Origin: Candidatus Kaiserbacteria bacterium
Lineage (GTDB): Bacteria; Patescibacteriota; Minisyncoccia; Phycocordibacterales; UBA2100
Reading direction: 5' to 3'
Assembly (NCBI GenBank): GCA_023267655.1
Contig: JAHFMV010000011.1
Location: 1-38,057 of the forward strand
Length of the DNA: 38,057 nt
Below are positions 8,279 to 16,320 of the stretch, piece after piece. The position numbers and the translations under genes are program-made. A model generated the notes under the pieces. The model did not search any database. It was given only the letters and a program-made list of their open reading frames with translations, and was not told where the DNA came from. How positions within the stretch are numbered: position 1 is the first letter of the stretch; each line of letters begins with the position of its first letter.

Positions 8279-8399
8279 TTCCGCGAAGGTGCACGGCAAC
8301 CTCAACGTCCCGTATCTCAACAGGAACGGTTCCAAGCGCAACCTCAACCTGAACTGGTTTGACAACAAGTGGAATGAGGACTGCCGTTTCCTCGCTCGC
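8279..8399 (+). repeat. DGR template repeat (TR)
   Basis: Asn-codon (AAC) rich copy of VR: ...GGCAACCTCAACGTCCCGTATCTCAACAGGAACGGTTCCAAGCGCAACCTCAACCTGAACTGGTTTGACAACAAGTGGAAT...; 30 adenines, 18 substituted in VR, 0 of 91 non-A positions substituted. Confidence 0.97.
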
Positions 8400-8794
8400 T
8401 ACGCTCGCGATTTCCCGGTGCTTTCTTTTACGGAAAGTGCCGGGTTTTTCTGCAAAGTTTGTCGTCGCCATCCACCGAGCATTCGTCCCGCTTCCGCAAT
8501 CGGTTCGGAAATATGCGCATACTGTCCCGTACTTAAAGCCCGAGTCTCGGCACATAAGAGGAGGAGTAATTTCAAGAGATCGATACGCGCGACGCAGCGA
8601 TCGATGAATGCGAGTTTCTCCACTTCACGGCTGTAGCTTGCGAGGAAACAATATTCGATCGCATTGAGAAAGACTTCATCAATTTTTGAGCCGAGGGTGA
8701 AGCGACTTGCTTTTGGCATGAGAGGCATCAATGTTTGCCAGATACCGTATGCATCTTTAACTTTTAATACGACCGGCACGAGTTTCGTTTGCAA
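8399..8794 (-). CDS. DGR accessory variability determinant (Avd-like four-helix-bundle protein)
   Basis: VVLKVKDAYGIWQTLMPLMPKASRFTLGSKIDEVFLNAIEYCFLAS...LSTGQYAHISEPIAEAGRMLGGWRRQTLQ: bAvd / 23S rRNA IVP-like pattern (PK..RFTLG.KID ... GRMLGGW); TTG start. Confidence 0.88.
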   Translation of the reverse strand: MQTKLVPVVLKVKDAYGIWQTLMPLMPKASRFTLGSKIDEVFLNAIEYCFLASYSREVEKLAFIDRCVARIDLLKLLLLLCAETRALSTGQYAHISEPIAEAGRMLGGWRRQTLQKNPALSVKESTGKSRA

Positions 8795-8802
8795 AAATGT
8801 GC

Positions 8803-8813
8803 GGGGGGGGGGG
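8803..8813 (+). repeat. homopolymeric G11 tract between divergent avd and RT genes
   Basis: gcGGGGGGGGGGGcagg read directly. Confidence 0.9.
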
Positions 8814-8826
8814 CAGGATTCGAGGG

Positions 8827-9876
8827 ATGGGACGAATTCAACTCACTCATACCTACGAGGATATCATTTCCGTCGAAAACCTGCTCGAAGCATGGAAGGA
8901 ATTTGTCCGCGGGAAGCGAAAGAAGACAGACGTGCAGGAATTTCAGTACTCGCTGATGGACAACGTGCTTGCGCTGCATCAGGATTTGGCGGCGCGGCGA
9001 TATGTGCATGGCCCATATCACGCGTTCAACATTTCCGATCCCAAGCCGCGTAATATTCACAAGGCGATGGTGCGTGACCGGCTGCTGCATCACGCGATCT
9101 ATCGCAAGCTCTATCCGTTCTTCGACCGCACGTTTATTGCCGATTCGTATTCCTGCCGACGCGGGAAGGGGACGCACGCGGCGATGCATCGGTTCCGCAC
9201 TTTCGCCTCCAAAGTCTCACGCAACCACATGCGCACCTGTTGGGTTCTCAAATGCGATGTGCGAAAGTTCTTCGCTTCGATTGATCACGGAGTTCTTACG
9301 CGTATTCTCGAGAAATATATTCCTGATGAAAACATTCTCAAACTACTCTCGCACATCATCGGCAGCTTCGACTCAGCATATATCCCTCTATTCGCGGCCG
9401 CGCAAGAAGGGATATATACGCGGACAGGCTTGCCGCTCGGCAATCTCACCTCGCAACTGCTCGTAAATATTTACATGAATGAATTTGATCAGTATGTAAA
9501 GCATGTGCTGAAAGCGAACCATTACATCCGGTATGCGGACGATTTTGTGATTCTTTCGCATGATCGAGAATGGCTTGCAGGAATTCTACCGCACGTATAC
9601 GAATTCCTCTGCGCAAGGCTGAGCCTTGCGCTCCATCCCGACAAAGTCTCGATCCGAACCATCGCCTCCGGCATCGATTTCCTCGGCTGGATTCATTTTC
9701 CCGATCATCGCGTGCTGCGCACGGCGACGAAACGGCGGATGTTTGCGCGGCTACGTGAAGATGCGTTTGAGGAGCGTATCGCTTCATATCACGGGCTTTT
9801 ATCGCATGGAAATGCTAAAAAACTTACGGAAATGATCGTTGCTCTAAAACGAACTGGCTCAAACGGCGTAGTTTGA
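8827..9876 (+). CDS. DGR reverse transcriptase
   Basis: TCWVLKCDVRKFFASIDHGVL, GLPLGNLTSQLLVNIYMNEFDQYVKH (DGR-type motif 4 GNLTSQ), YIRYADDFVILS (YADD), LHPDKVSIRTIASGIDFLGWIHFPDHRVLR; likely start is ATG 8827 rather than 8797. Confidence 0.96.
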   Translation: MGRIQLTHTYEDIISVENLLEAWKEFVRGKRKKTDVQEFQYSLMDNVLALHQDLAARRYVHGPYHAFNISDPKPRNIHKAMVRDRLLHHAIYRKLYPFFDRTFIADSYSCRRGKGTHAAMHRFRTFASKVSRNHMRTCWVLKCDVRKFFASIDHGVLTRILEKYIPDENILKLLSHIIGSFDSAYIPLFAAAQEGIYTRTGLPLGNLTSQLLVNIYMNEFDQYVKHVLKANHYIRYADDFVILSHDREWLAGILPHVYEFLCARLSLALHPDKVSIRTIASGIDFLGWIHFPDHRVLRTATKRRMFARLREDAFEERIASYHGLLSHGNAKKLTEMIVALKRTGSNGVV

Positions 9877-9883
9877 GCCAGTT
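9852..9883. repeat. DGR-flanking hairpin, right copy
   Basis: AACTGGCTCAAAC-ggcgta-GTTTGAGCCAGTT: perfect 13-bp stem; overlaps the RT stop codon. Confidence 0.9.
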
Positions 9884-9914
9884 GTCGCTCTTTTGCGTGA
9901 TATAATCCCACGCA

Positions 9915-11063
9915 ATGGCGTTTTCGCTTTCAGGACTGGCACAAAAGCTGACCGGCGCATTGAGTAAAGGGGATAGCTCTGTCATCGGCATTGATATCGG
10001 CGCGTCATCGGCAAAAGTCGTGCAGCTGCGTTCTGCGCACGGTGCGGCCGTACTCGAAACCTATGGAGAAATCGCGCTGGGGCCGTACGGAAACGAGCCG
10101 ATCGGGAAAGCCGTGAAGCTCTCGCCGGAAAAAGCAGCAGAAGCGCTCTTGGATTTGATGCGCGAAGCAAACGTGACCGCAAAAACAGGCGGCATCTCGA
10201 TTCCATTTTCCTCGAGCCTCATCTCGATACTCGATCTTCCGAAAGTAGAACCGGAACAACTGAAGCGCATGATCCCAATTGAGGCACGCAAATACATCCC
10301 GATGCAGGTTTCCGAAGTCATGCTCGATTGGTACGTTATTCCGGAAGACGATACCGCCGGCGCCGCGTTCGATCGTATCGAAGCGAAATCGCCGATCCGT
10401 GCAAAAGGGCAGGAAGTTCTTCTCGTCGCAATTCACAACGACACGATTTCCTCGTACCAGACGATTGCCTCGAGCGCGGGGCTCTCGGTGAAATTTTATG
10501 AACTCGAAATTTTCGGCGCGATTCGCTCCTCGCTCGGGCACGGCGTCGCACCGGTACTTGTCATTGATCTGGGCGCCGCGACGACGAAAATGTACATTGT
10601 GGAGCGCGGCATTATCCGCACGACGCATCTGATCAACATCGGCGGGCAGCAAATGACCGAGCACTTGGGGCGCTCGCTCTCGTGGGATTTTGAAAAAGCA
10701 GAGCGCATCAAGCGTGAACGCGGCCTCGTCGAGAGCAATGCGTATTCGACCGATGAGAATGACCGCATCAAACAATCACTCCTATCCACACTCGAACGTA
10801 TTTTTAATGAGGCGGATCGGGTACTATTGAGCTACGGGAAGCGGTATAACAAAGACATATCGCATGTCGTCCTCTGCGGCGGCGGCGCATCGCTCCCCGG
10901 ATTGTCTGCGTTTGCAAATACTGCTCTGCACGCGCAACTCGAGATCGCAAATCCATTCAGCCGCACCGAAGCGCCCGCCTTTTTGGATACGGTGCTTCGT
11001 GACATTGGCCCCGGATTCGCCGTGAGCGTCGGAACCGCCTTGCGGGAGCTGCGCACCGGATAA
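9915..11063 (+). CDS. pilM: type IV pilus assembly protein PilM
   Basis: SVIGIDIGASSAKVVQLRS, IPFSSSLISILDLPKVEPEQLKRMIPIEARKYIPMQVSEVMLDWYVI, VIDLGAATTKMYIVERGIIRTTHLINIGGQQMTEHL. Confidence 0.93.
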   Translation: MAFSLSGLAQKLTGALSKGDSSVIGIDIGASSAKVVQLRSAHGAAVLETYGEIALGPYGNEPIGKAVKLSPEKAAEALLDLMREANVTAKTGGISIPFSSSLISILDLPKVEPEQLKRMIPIEARKYIPMQVSEVMLDWYVIPEDDTAGAAFDRIEAKSPIRAKGQEVLLVAIHNDTISSYQTIASSAGLSVKFYELEIFGAIRSSLGHGVAPVLVIDLGAATTKMYIVERGIIRTTHLINIGGQQMTEHLGRSLSWDFEKAERIKRERGLVESNAYSTDENDRIKQSLLSTLERIFNEADRVLLSYGKRYNKDISHVVLCGGGASLPGLSAFANTALHAQLEIANPFSRTEAPAFLDTVLRDIGPGFAVSVGTALRELRTG

Positions 11064-11087
11064 CACACCTCATCTTTTTTCTTTGCT

Positions 11088-11819
11088 ATGGAAACCGGCA
11101 TCAAATCATCATTCATCCCGCAATCACCGGTCGCTCCGATGCGTGCCGGTAGGACTCATTCGTCGCAAGGCGGTTTGAATTTCTTTGTCCTTGCCGCGCT
11201 CGTCATCTTCGTCGCCTCTGCCACGCTCGCGGTCGGTGTCTTTCTATATGCGCAATACCTCTCGACGAGTGCGAAAAGCAAACTCGGACAACTGGAACGT
11301 GCGAAGCAAGCATTCGAGCCGTCGCTCATCCAAGATCTGACGCGACTCGACGACCGTATGCGCGCCGCCGACGTAATCCTCGGCAAGCACGTGGCGCCGA
11401 CCGCGCTCTTTCATCTTTTGGAGCAGCTAACCTTGCAGACAGTGTCATTTTCGACGTTTGATTTTGCATCCGCCGACGATGGAACTCAATTGACCATGCA
11501 GGGTGTTGCACAGAGCGTGAACTCGATTGCTCTGCAGGCGGATCTCTTGAGCAAAAGCGGTGTTCTTTCGAATCCGATATTCTCCAACATCAACCGCCAA
11601 GTCGGGGGAGTGCGGTTTGATTTTTCTGCCGACGTGAACGACCAAGCGCTCCGCTATAGCGCGGTCGCGAATCCGCTCCAAGGCGGTGCGCAAACTGATA
11701 TGCCGGCACAACAACCAACATCGCCGTTTGGAACGCCAGGCACGACACAGATGCCGCCGGGAGGAGCGCCGCAGGCGCCGAAAAATATCCCAGCCACGGG
11801 ACCAAATCCGGCACAATAA
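11088..11819 (+). CDS. PilN-like type IV pilus assembly protein
   Basis: Single N-terminal TM segment plus PilN-like periplasmic region; position between pilM and a pilO-like gene. Confidence 0.7.
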   Translation: METGIKSSFIPQSPVAPMRAGRTHSSQGGLNFFVLAALVIFVASATLAVGVFLYAQYLSTSAKSKLGQLERAKQAFEPSLIQDLTRLDDRMRAADVILGKHVAPTALFHLLEQLTLQTVSFSTFDFASADDGTQLTMQGVAQSVNSIALQADLLSKSGVLSNPIFSNINRQVGGVRFDFSADVNDQALRYSAVANPLQGGAQTDMPAQQPTSPFGTPGTTQMPPGGAPQAPKNIPATGPNPAQ

Positions 11820-11820
11820 T

Positions 11821-12384
11821 ATGACACGAACCATCATTTCACTTATCTGCCTTTTCGGTGCCGGCGCGCTCTTTTTCTTCTACACAAAGCCCGCCTATGA
11901 CGGCACCCGCACGACACAAAACCAGATCGCGCAGTATGATTTGGCACTGAATAAAGCTGCCGAATTGCAGAAACTGAAACAATCGCTCCTCTCGCGCTAC
12001 AACGCATTCAATCCCGACGACATCGATCGGTTGCACAAGCTCTTGCCGGATCATGTCGACAACGTCCGCCTCGTTCTCGACCTTGATACGCTCGCATCCA
12101 AACACGGTCTCGCGCTCCAAAATGTCGTGATCGCATCGCCGAGCCAAGCGAAGACCACGGCCGCGCCGGCCGCTATCGGCCCGTCGCTCCAAAAGTACGA
12201 TTCTTTGACGCTGCGATTCGCGACGACCGGCACGTATTCACGATTCGTCGAATTTCTCTCCGAACTCGAACAAAGTTTGCGCATCGTCGATGTGACCGCG
12301 CTCCAGATCAACCTTGCCGATGGTGCGAGCCAAGACCCGAATTACCGCTTCGACATCACACTGCGTACCTATTGGCTCAAATAG
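11821..12384 (+). CDS. PilO-like type IV pilus assembly protein
   Basis: N-terminal TM, coiled coil, LLPDHVDNVRLVLDLDTLASKHGL ... FVEFLSELEQSLRIVDVTALQIN. Confidence 0.8.
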   Translation: MTRTIISLICLFGAGALFFFYTKPAYDGTRTTQNQIAQYDLALNKAAELQKLKQSLLSRYNAFNPDDIDRLHKLLPDHVDNVRLVLDLDTLASKHGLALQNVVIASPSQAKTTAAPAAIGPSLQKYDSLTLRFATTGTYSRFVEFLSELEQSLRIVDVTALQINLADGASQDPNYRFDITLRTYWLK

Positions 12385-12385
12385 T

Positions 12386-12733
12386 ATGATGAACCTTTTC
12401 AAAAATAAAATCGTTCTCTTGGTTCTTGCGGGAATTTTGCTTGCGGGCTTTATTTGGTACTCGTTCTTGCGTGACAAGGGGACGACGCTGCTTAAAACCG
12501 AAGACATCACGGCACCGACCGCGGTCGACAGCGACATTGTTTCTGTCCTCTTGCAGCTGCGCGCGGTGTCGCTCTCGGGCACGATTTTCACCGATCCGTC
12601 GTTTTTGACGCTGAAAGATTTTGGCAGCCAGATCATTCCCGAGCCGGTCGGAAGGGTGAATCCGTTTGCGCCGCTCTCCGGCATGAGTGCGACGACTACC
12701 GTAAATCAGCCGAAGAAGCCGGGAGGACGCTAG
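12386..12733 (+). CDS. PilP-like / small membrane-anchored pilus-operon protein
   Basis: N-terminal TM; short ORF after pilO; C-terminal GRVNPFAPL typical of this operon position. Confidence 0.55.
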   Translation: MMNLFKNKIVLLVLAGILLAGFIWYSFLRDKGTTLLKTEDITAPTAVDSDIVSVLLQLRAVSLSGTIFTDPSFLTLKDFGSQIIPEPVGRVNPFAPLSGMSATTTVNQPKKPGGR

Positions 12734-12737
12734 TATG

Positions 12738-12850
12738 CCCCGTTAGAGGCCGCGGTCGCGCGGGGTATACTTAAATGGTGATATGCATGTACGTTACAAA
12801 CTAAATAGGCAGCGCGGAAAAAAGACGACCGCGACCTGCCTCTAACGGGG
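12738..12850. repeat. long inverted repeat flanking the pilB upstream region
   Basis: CCCCGTTAGAGGC (12738-12750) and GCCTCTAACGGGG (12838-12850) are perfect complements; inner CGCGGTCG/CGACCGCG also complementary. Confidence 0.8.
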
Positions 12851-12851
12851 T

Positions 12852-14585
12852 ATGCCTCCTGTTACCTCGCGCCCGCAGACAGCAACTTTGACGGGCACCG
12901 CGTCTTCGACCGCTCCGATGCGGTCGCTCAAGGACGTCAAAATCCCGTACGAAGTTCTCAAGTTGATTCCGCAGGAAAGTGCGGAGCACTACATGCTCGC
13001 ACCGATTGGCGTCATCGATGGTGTCCTCGAAGTCGGGATGGTGGATCCGGATAGTATGGCGGCCGTCGATGCACTGAATTTTATCGCGCGCAAAAGCGGC
13101 GTCCCGTTCAAGATTTTCCAGATCACACAGGAAGATTTTGCCCGCGTCGAGCAAATGTACAAAGGCCTCGGCGGCGACGTCGATCAGGCGCTCACCGATT
13201 TGGCGAGTGAAAAAGCAGGGGAGAAAAAACAAAAAACCGATGACGATGATGGGATGGAATATCTCCTCGATCTCGGGACGATCGCGGAGAACCAAAAAGA
13301 CACCGGCGCGCTTCAAGAAGATGCGCCGGCAATTAAAATAGTTTCCACGATTTTGCGCTATGCGATCGACGGCAGGGCATCGGACATCCATGTCGAGCCG
13401 ACGCCGCAAGGCGTGCGTGTACGCTACCGTGTCGATGGCGATCTGCACACGAGCGTTGTCTTGCCGGCGAATACTCACCGCGCGATTGTCGCGCGCATCA
13501 AAGTGCTCTCATCAATCCGGCTCGACGAAAAGCGCCGTCCGCAAGACGGACGATTTTCTGCAAAATTCGATGAGCGCCAAATCGACTTCCGTGTGTCGAC
13601 GTTCCCATCGTACAGCGGCGAGAAGATCGTGATGCGTATCCTCGATCGTGAACAAGGATTTATTCCGGTCGACAAGATCGGGCTTTCCGAGCGCGACCTG
13701 GGCGTCGTGCACAGGGCTATCCAGGCACCCCACGGTCTCATTCTTATCTCGGGCCCGACCGGATCGGGTAAATCCACCACGCTCTATTCGATGCTCGCGG
13801 AATTGGATCGTGAACACAAAAATGTGCTCTCCTTGGAAGATCCGATCGAATACTACATCGATGGTGTCATTCAGTCGCAGGTGCGGCCGGAAATCGGCTA
13901 CACCTTTGCGACGGGACTGCGCACCACGCTGCGCCAGGACCCTGATATCATTATGGTCGGCGAGATTCGTGACGGGGAAACGGCGAAACTCGCCATACAA
14001 GCGGCGCTCACCGGCCACTTGGTGCTCTCGACCATTCACACCAATGACGCTGTTGGCGTCGTGCCGCGTCTCATTGATATGGGCGTCGAGCCGTATTTGA
14101 TTCCGCCGGTTCTCATCCTTTCGATGGCACAGCGCCTCGTGCGCACGCTCTGCCCAGGGACGGGAAAAGAATACGCACTTTCGCCGAGCGAAATAAAAAA
14201 CATCGAGAGCGAAATGGCATCGCTTCCCAAAGAGCACCATTTCAAGGTGGAGAAGAAAGCGTATGAGCCGGAACGCACACAAACCTGTCCGACGGGGCTG
14301 CGTGGCCGTATGGCAGTCTTTGAGACGATGGAGATGACGCAGGAGATCGAGCGCATCATCCTCACGTCGCCGATCGAATCGAAATTGCGCGATGCGGCAC
14401 GCAGGCAAGGTATGACGAACATGCGCGAAGACGCGATACGGAAAGCGTTTGCAAAACAGATTCCGTTTTCGGAAGTCAGTACGCTCTCATCGGTCTTGCT
14501 TGAAGACGAAACGGCGGCTCCTCCACCCGTTGCACCGAAAGAAGAGATCAAAGACGACGCGCCTGATGAAGCCACTACCACCTAA
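12852..14585 (+). CDS. pilB: type IV pilus assembly ATPase PilB (GspE family)
   Basis: GLILISGPTGSGKSTTLYSMLAELDREHKNVLSLEDPIEYYIDGVIQSQVRPEIGYTFATGLRTTLRQDPDIIMVGEIRDGETAKLAIQAALTGHLVLSTIHTNDA. Confidence 0.96.
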   Translation: MPPVTSRPQTATLTGTASSTAPMRSLKDVKIPYEVLKLIPQESAEHYMLAPIGVIDGVLEVGMVDPDSMAAVDALNFIARKSGVPFKIFQITQEDFARVEQMYKGLGGDVDQALTDLASEKAGEKKQKTDDDDGMEYLLDLGTIAENQKDTGALQEDAPAIKIVSTILRYAIDGRASDIHVEPTPQGVRVRYRVDGDLHTSVVLPANTHRAIVARIKVLSSIRLDEKRRPQDGRFSAKFDERQIDFRVSTFPSYSGEKIVMRILDREQGFIPVDKIGLSERDLGVVHRAIQAPHGLILISGPTGSGKSTTLYSMLAELDREHKNVLSLEDPIEYYIDGVIQSQVRPEIGYTFATGLRTTLRQDPDIIMVGEIRDGETAKLAIQAALTGHLVLSTIHTNDAVGVVPRLIDMGVEPYLIPPVLILSMAQRLVRTLCPGTGKEYALSPSEIKNIESEMASLPKEHHFKVEKKAYEPERTQTCPTGLRGRMAVFETMEMTQEIERIILTSPIESKLRDAARRQGMTNMREDAIRKAFAKQIPFSEVSTLSSVLLEDETAAPPPVAPKEEIKDDAPDEATTT

Positions 14586-14594
14586 TTTTTTCCT

Positions 14595-14981
14595 ATGACT
14601 GATACACCAAGTACCGTACTCCTTGTCGATGACGATAAATTCCTCCTCGACATGTATAGTCTCAAATTTTCGCAGGCGGGCTTTACCGTGCAGCCGTGCT
14701 TTTCGACACATGAAGCGATCGAGGCCTTGCGCGGCGGTCTTAAGCCGGCGGTGGTGCTCTTTGATGTGACCATGCCGGGCGAAGACGGCTTTTCGCTCTT
14801 ACAGACCATCAAAGATGAAAAGTTGGCTGCGGGCGCGCGCCTCATCGCGCTCACCAATCAAGGCAACGATGCCGACAAGAAACATGCGGAAGATTTGGGG
14901 GTTCATAAATACTGCATCAAGGCGAGCATGATTCCCTCGGAGGTTGTCAACATGGTGAAAGAGGAGATGAATAAAAAGTAA
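14595..14981 (+). CDS. response regulator receiver (CheY-like) protein
   Basis: TVLLVDDDKFLLDMYSLKFSQAGF...VVLFDVTMPGEDGFSLL...LIALTNQG...VHKYCIKA. Confidence 0.92.
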   Translation: MTDTPSTVLLVDDDKFLLDMYSLKFSQAGFTVQPCFSTHEAIEALRGGLKPAVVLFDVTMPGEDGFSLLQTIKDEKLAAGARLIALTNQGNDADKKHAEDLGVHKYCIKASMIPSEVVNMVKEEMNKK

Positions 14982-15083
14982 TTTTCAATTTACAATTCTC
15001 AATTTCCAATGAATTTTCAATGTACCAATGTGTGAAAATTAATGCATTGAATCATTGATCGAAAATTGCACAATTGATAATTA
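14982..15083. repeat. 7-bp-period inverted tandem repeat locus A
   Basis: TTTTCAA TTTACAA TTCTCAA TTTCCAA ... then ATTGAAT CATTGAT CGAAAATTG CACAATTGATAATT (imperfect reverse-complement arm). Confidence 0.75.
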
Positions 15084-15131
15084 TCCCGTGTCATCATCAT
15101 TGATTGTTCAAAAATACGTTACAATACCCTT

Positions 15132-16199
15132 ATGGTCATGGATTACGACTCACAACTAAAGAAGTACATTAATGTTTTGATACATGAAGGTGCGTCCGAC
15201 TTGCACCTCTCGACAGGGACGCACCCCACGATTCGCGTGGCCGGAGCTCTCACCGGCATGCTCAAGGAACCGGTTTTGACCAAAGACGACACGATGGGGT
15301 ATGTGAAAGCACTACTCACGCCGGAGCAGCTCGAGCGCTTCATAGCGACCTTTGAAATTGACTTTGCGTACGAGACGCCGGACGGCAATCGCTTCCGCGG
15401 CAATGCATTTTTCCAACGTGGTGCGGTCGGGATCGCGCTCCGATTCATCCCGAAACAAATCCGTACGATTGCGGAATTGAATTTGCCTGACATCCTCGAG
15501 ACCTTTGCGCGCAAATCGCAGGGATTCTTCCTCGTGGTTGGTCCGGTGGGGCAGGGCAAGACAACAACGCTCGCATCGCTCGTTGAGATGATCAACACCG
15601 AGCGCATGGAACACATCGTGACCATCGAAGATCCGATCGAATATATTTTTGAGCCGAAGCGCTCGCTTGTTGACCAGCGTGAAGTCCTGCTCGACACGAA
15701 AAATTTCGAAGCCGCGCTTATCAGTGCGTTCCGTCAGGACATCGACGTGCTTCTCATCGGCGAAATGCGCGGACCGGAGACGGTTTCGGCGGCGGTTACG
15801 GCCGCAGAAACGGGGCATCTCGTCTTTTCGACGCTTCATACCAATAATGCTGCGCAGACGATTGATCGTATTATCGATACGTTTCCGGCGAATCAGCAAG
15901 ATCAGATCCGCATCCAACTTGGCTCGTCGCTTGCGGGTATTTTCTCGCAGCGCCTCGTGCCGCGTATTTCCGGAGGGCTCGTTCCCGCGTACGAACTTCT
16001 CATCAACAACCGCGCGATCGCGAATTTAATCCGTGAGAAGCGCACGCACGAGATCAATACGGTCATCGAGACATCTTCCGGCGAAGGGATGATCGACATG
16101 AACCGTTCGCTCGCGGAATTGGTCGCGCGCGGTGAGATTACGGTGGAGAGCGCGTACCAATTTTCGCTGAACCCCAATGTGTTGCAAAAGTTGCTTTAG
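15132..16199 (+). CDS. pilT: type IV pilus twitching motility ATPase PilT
   Basis: GASDLHLSTGTHPTIRVAG, GPVGQGKTTTLASLVEMINTERMEHIVTIEDPIEYIFEPKRSLVDQREV, AFRQDIDVLLIGEMRGPETVSAAVTAAETGHLVFSTLHTNNA. Confidence 0.96.
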   Translation: MVMDYDSQLKKYINVLIHEGASDLHLSTGTHPTIRVAGALTGMLKEPVLTKDDTMGYVKALLTPEQLERFIATFEIDFAYETPDGNRFRGNAFFQRGAVGIALRFIPKQIRTIAELNLPDILETFARKSQGFFLVVGPVGQGKTTTLASLVEMINTERMEHIVTIEDPIEYIFEPKRSLVDQREVLLDTKNFEAALISAFRQDIDVLLIGEMRGPETVSAAVTAAETGHLVFSTLHTNNAAQTIDRIIDTFPANQQDQIRIQLGSSLAGIFSQRLVPRISGGLVPAYELLINNRAIANLIREKRTHEINTVIETSSGEGMIDMNRSLAELVARGEITVESAYQFSLNPNVLQKLL

Positions 16200-16239
16200 T
16201 CTTTATGTATCGTTTGTCTTTTATGAGATCGAATAGCAG

Positions 16240-16317
16240 CAGCGTCGAGCGTCGAGCGTCGAGCTTAGAGAAAATCGCTTCTCGCGTAATGTCGCAGCTC
16301 GCAGCTCGCAGCTCGAA
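16240..16317. repeat. 7-bp-period inverted tandem repeat locus B
   Basis: (AGCGTCG)x3 AGCTTAG ... (CGCAGCT)x3 CG, ending next to the pilC ATG. Confidence 0.85.
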
Positions 16318-16320
16318 CCT

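Noticed and set aside
7987-8352. ORF 121 aa between VR and TR as an accessory protein
   Set aside because: Arg/Ser-rich composition, no recognisable fold, and it overlaps TR out of frame; more likely non-coding leader of the TR RNA
8289-8636. ORF 'MHGNLNVPYLNRNGSKRNLNLNWFDNKWNEDCRFLARYARD...' as a protein gene
   Set aside because: It is the DGR template repeat read in the VR frame; Asn-rich because of AAC codons, no plausible independent start, and it runs antisense into avd
8797-8826. RT start at ATG 8797 (MCGGGGRIRG...)
   Set aside because: Would translate through the G11 tract into low-complexity Gly; ATG 8827 preceded by GAGG gives the expected DGR RT N-terminus, though 8797 cannot be excluded
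10005-10775. Long minus-strand ORFs opposite pilM, pilB, ligA and gatA (e.g. 10005..10775, 13512..14408, 22408..23385, 27235..27873)
   Set aside because: Shadow ORFs antisense to confidently identified genes; Arg/His/Phe-biased translations
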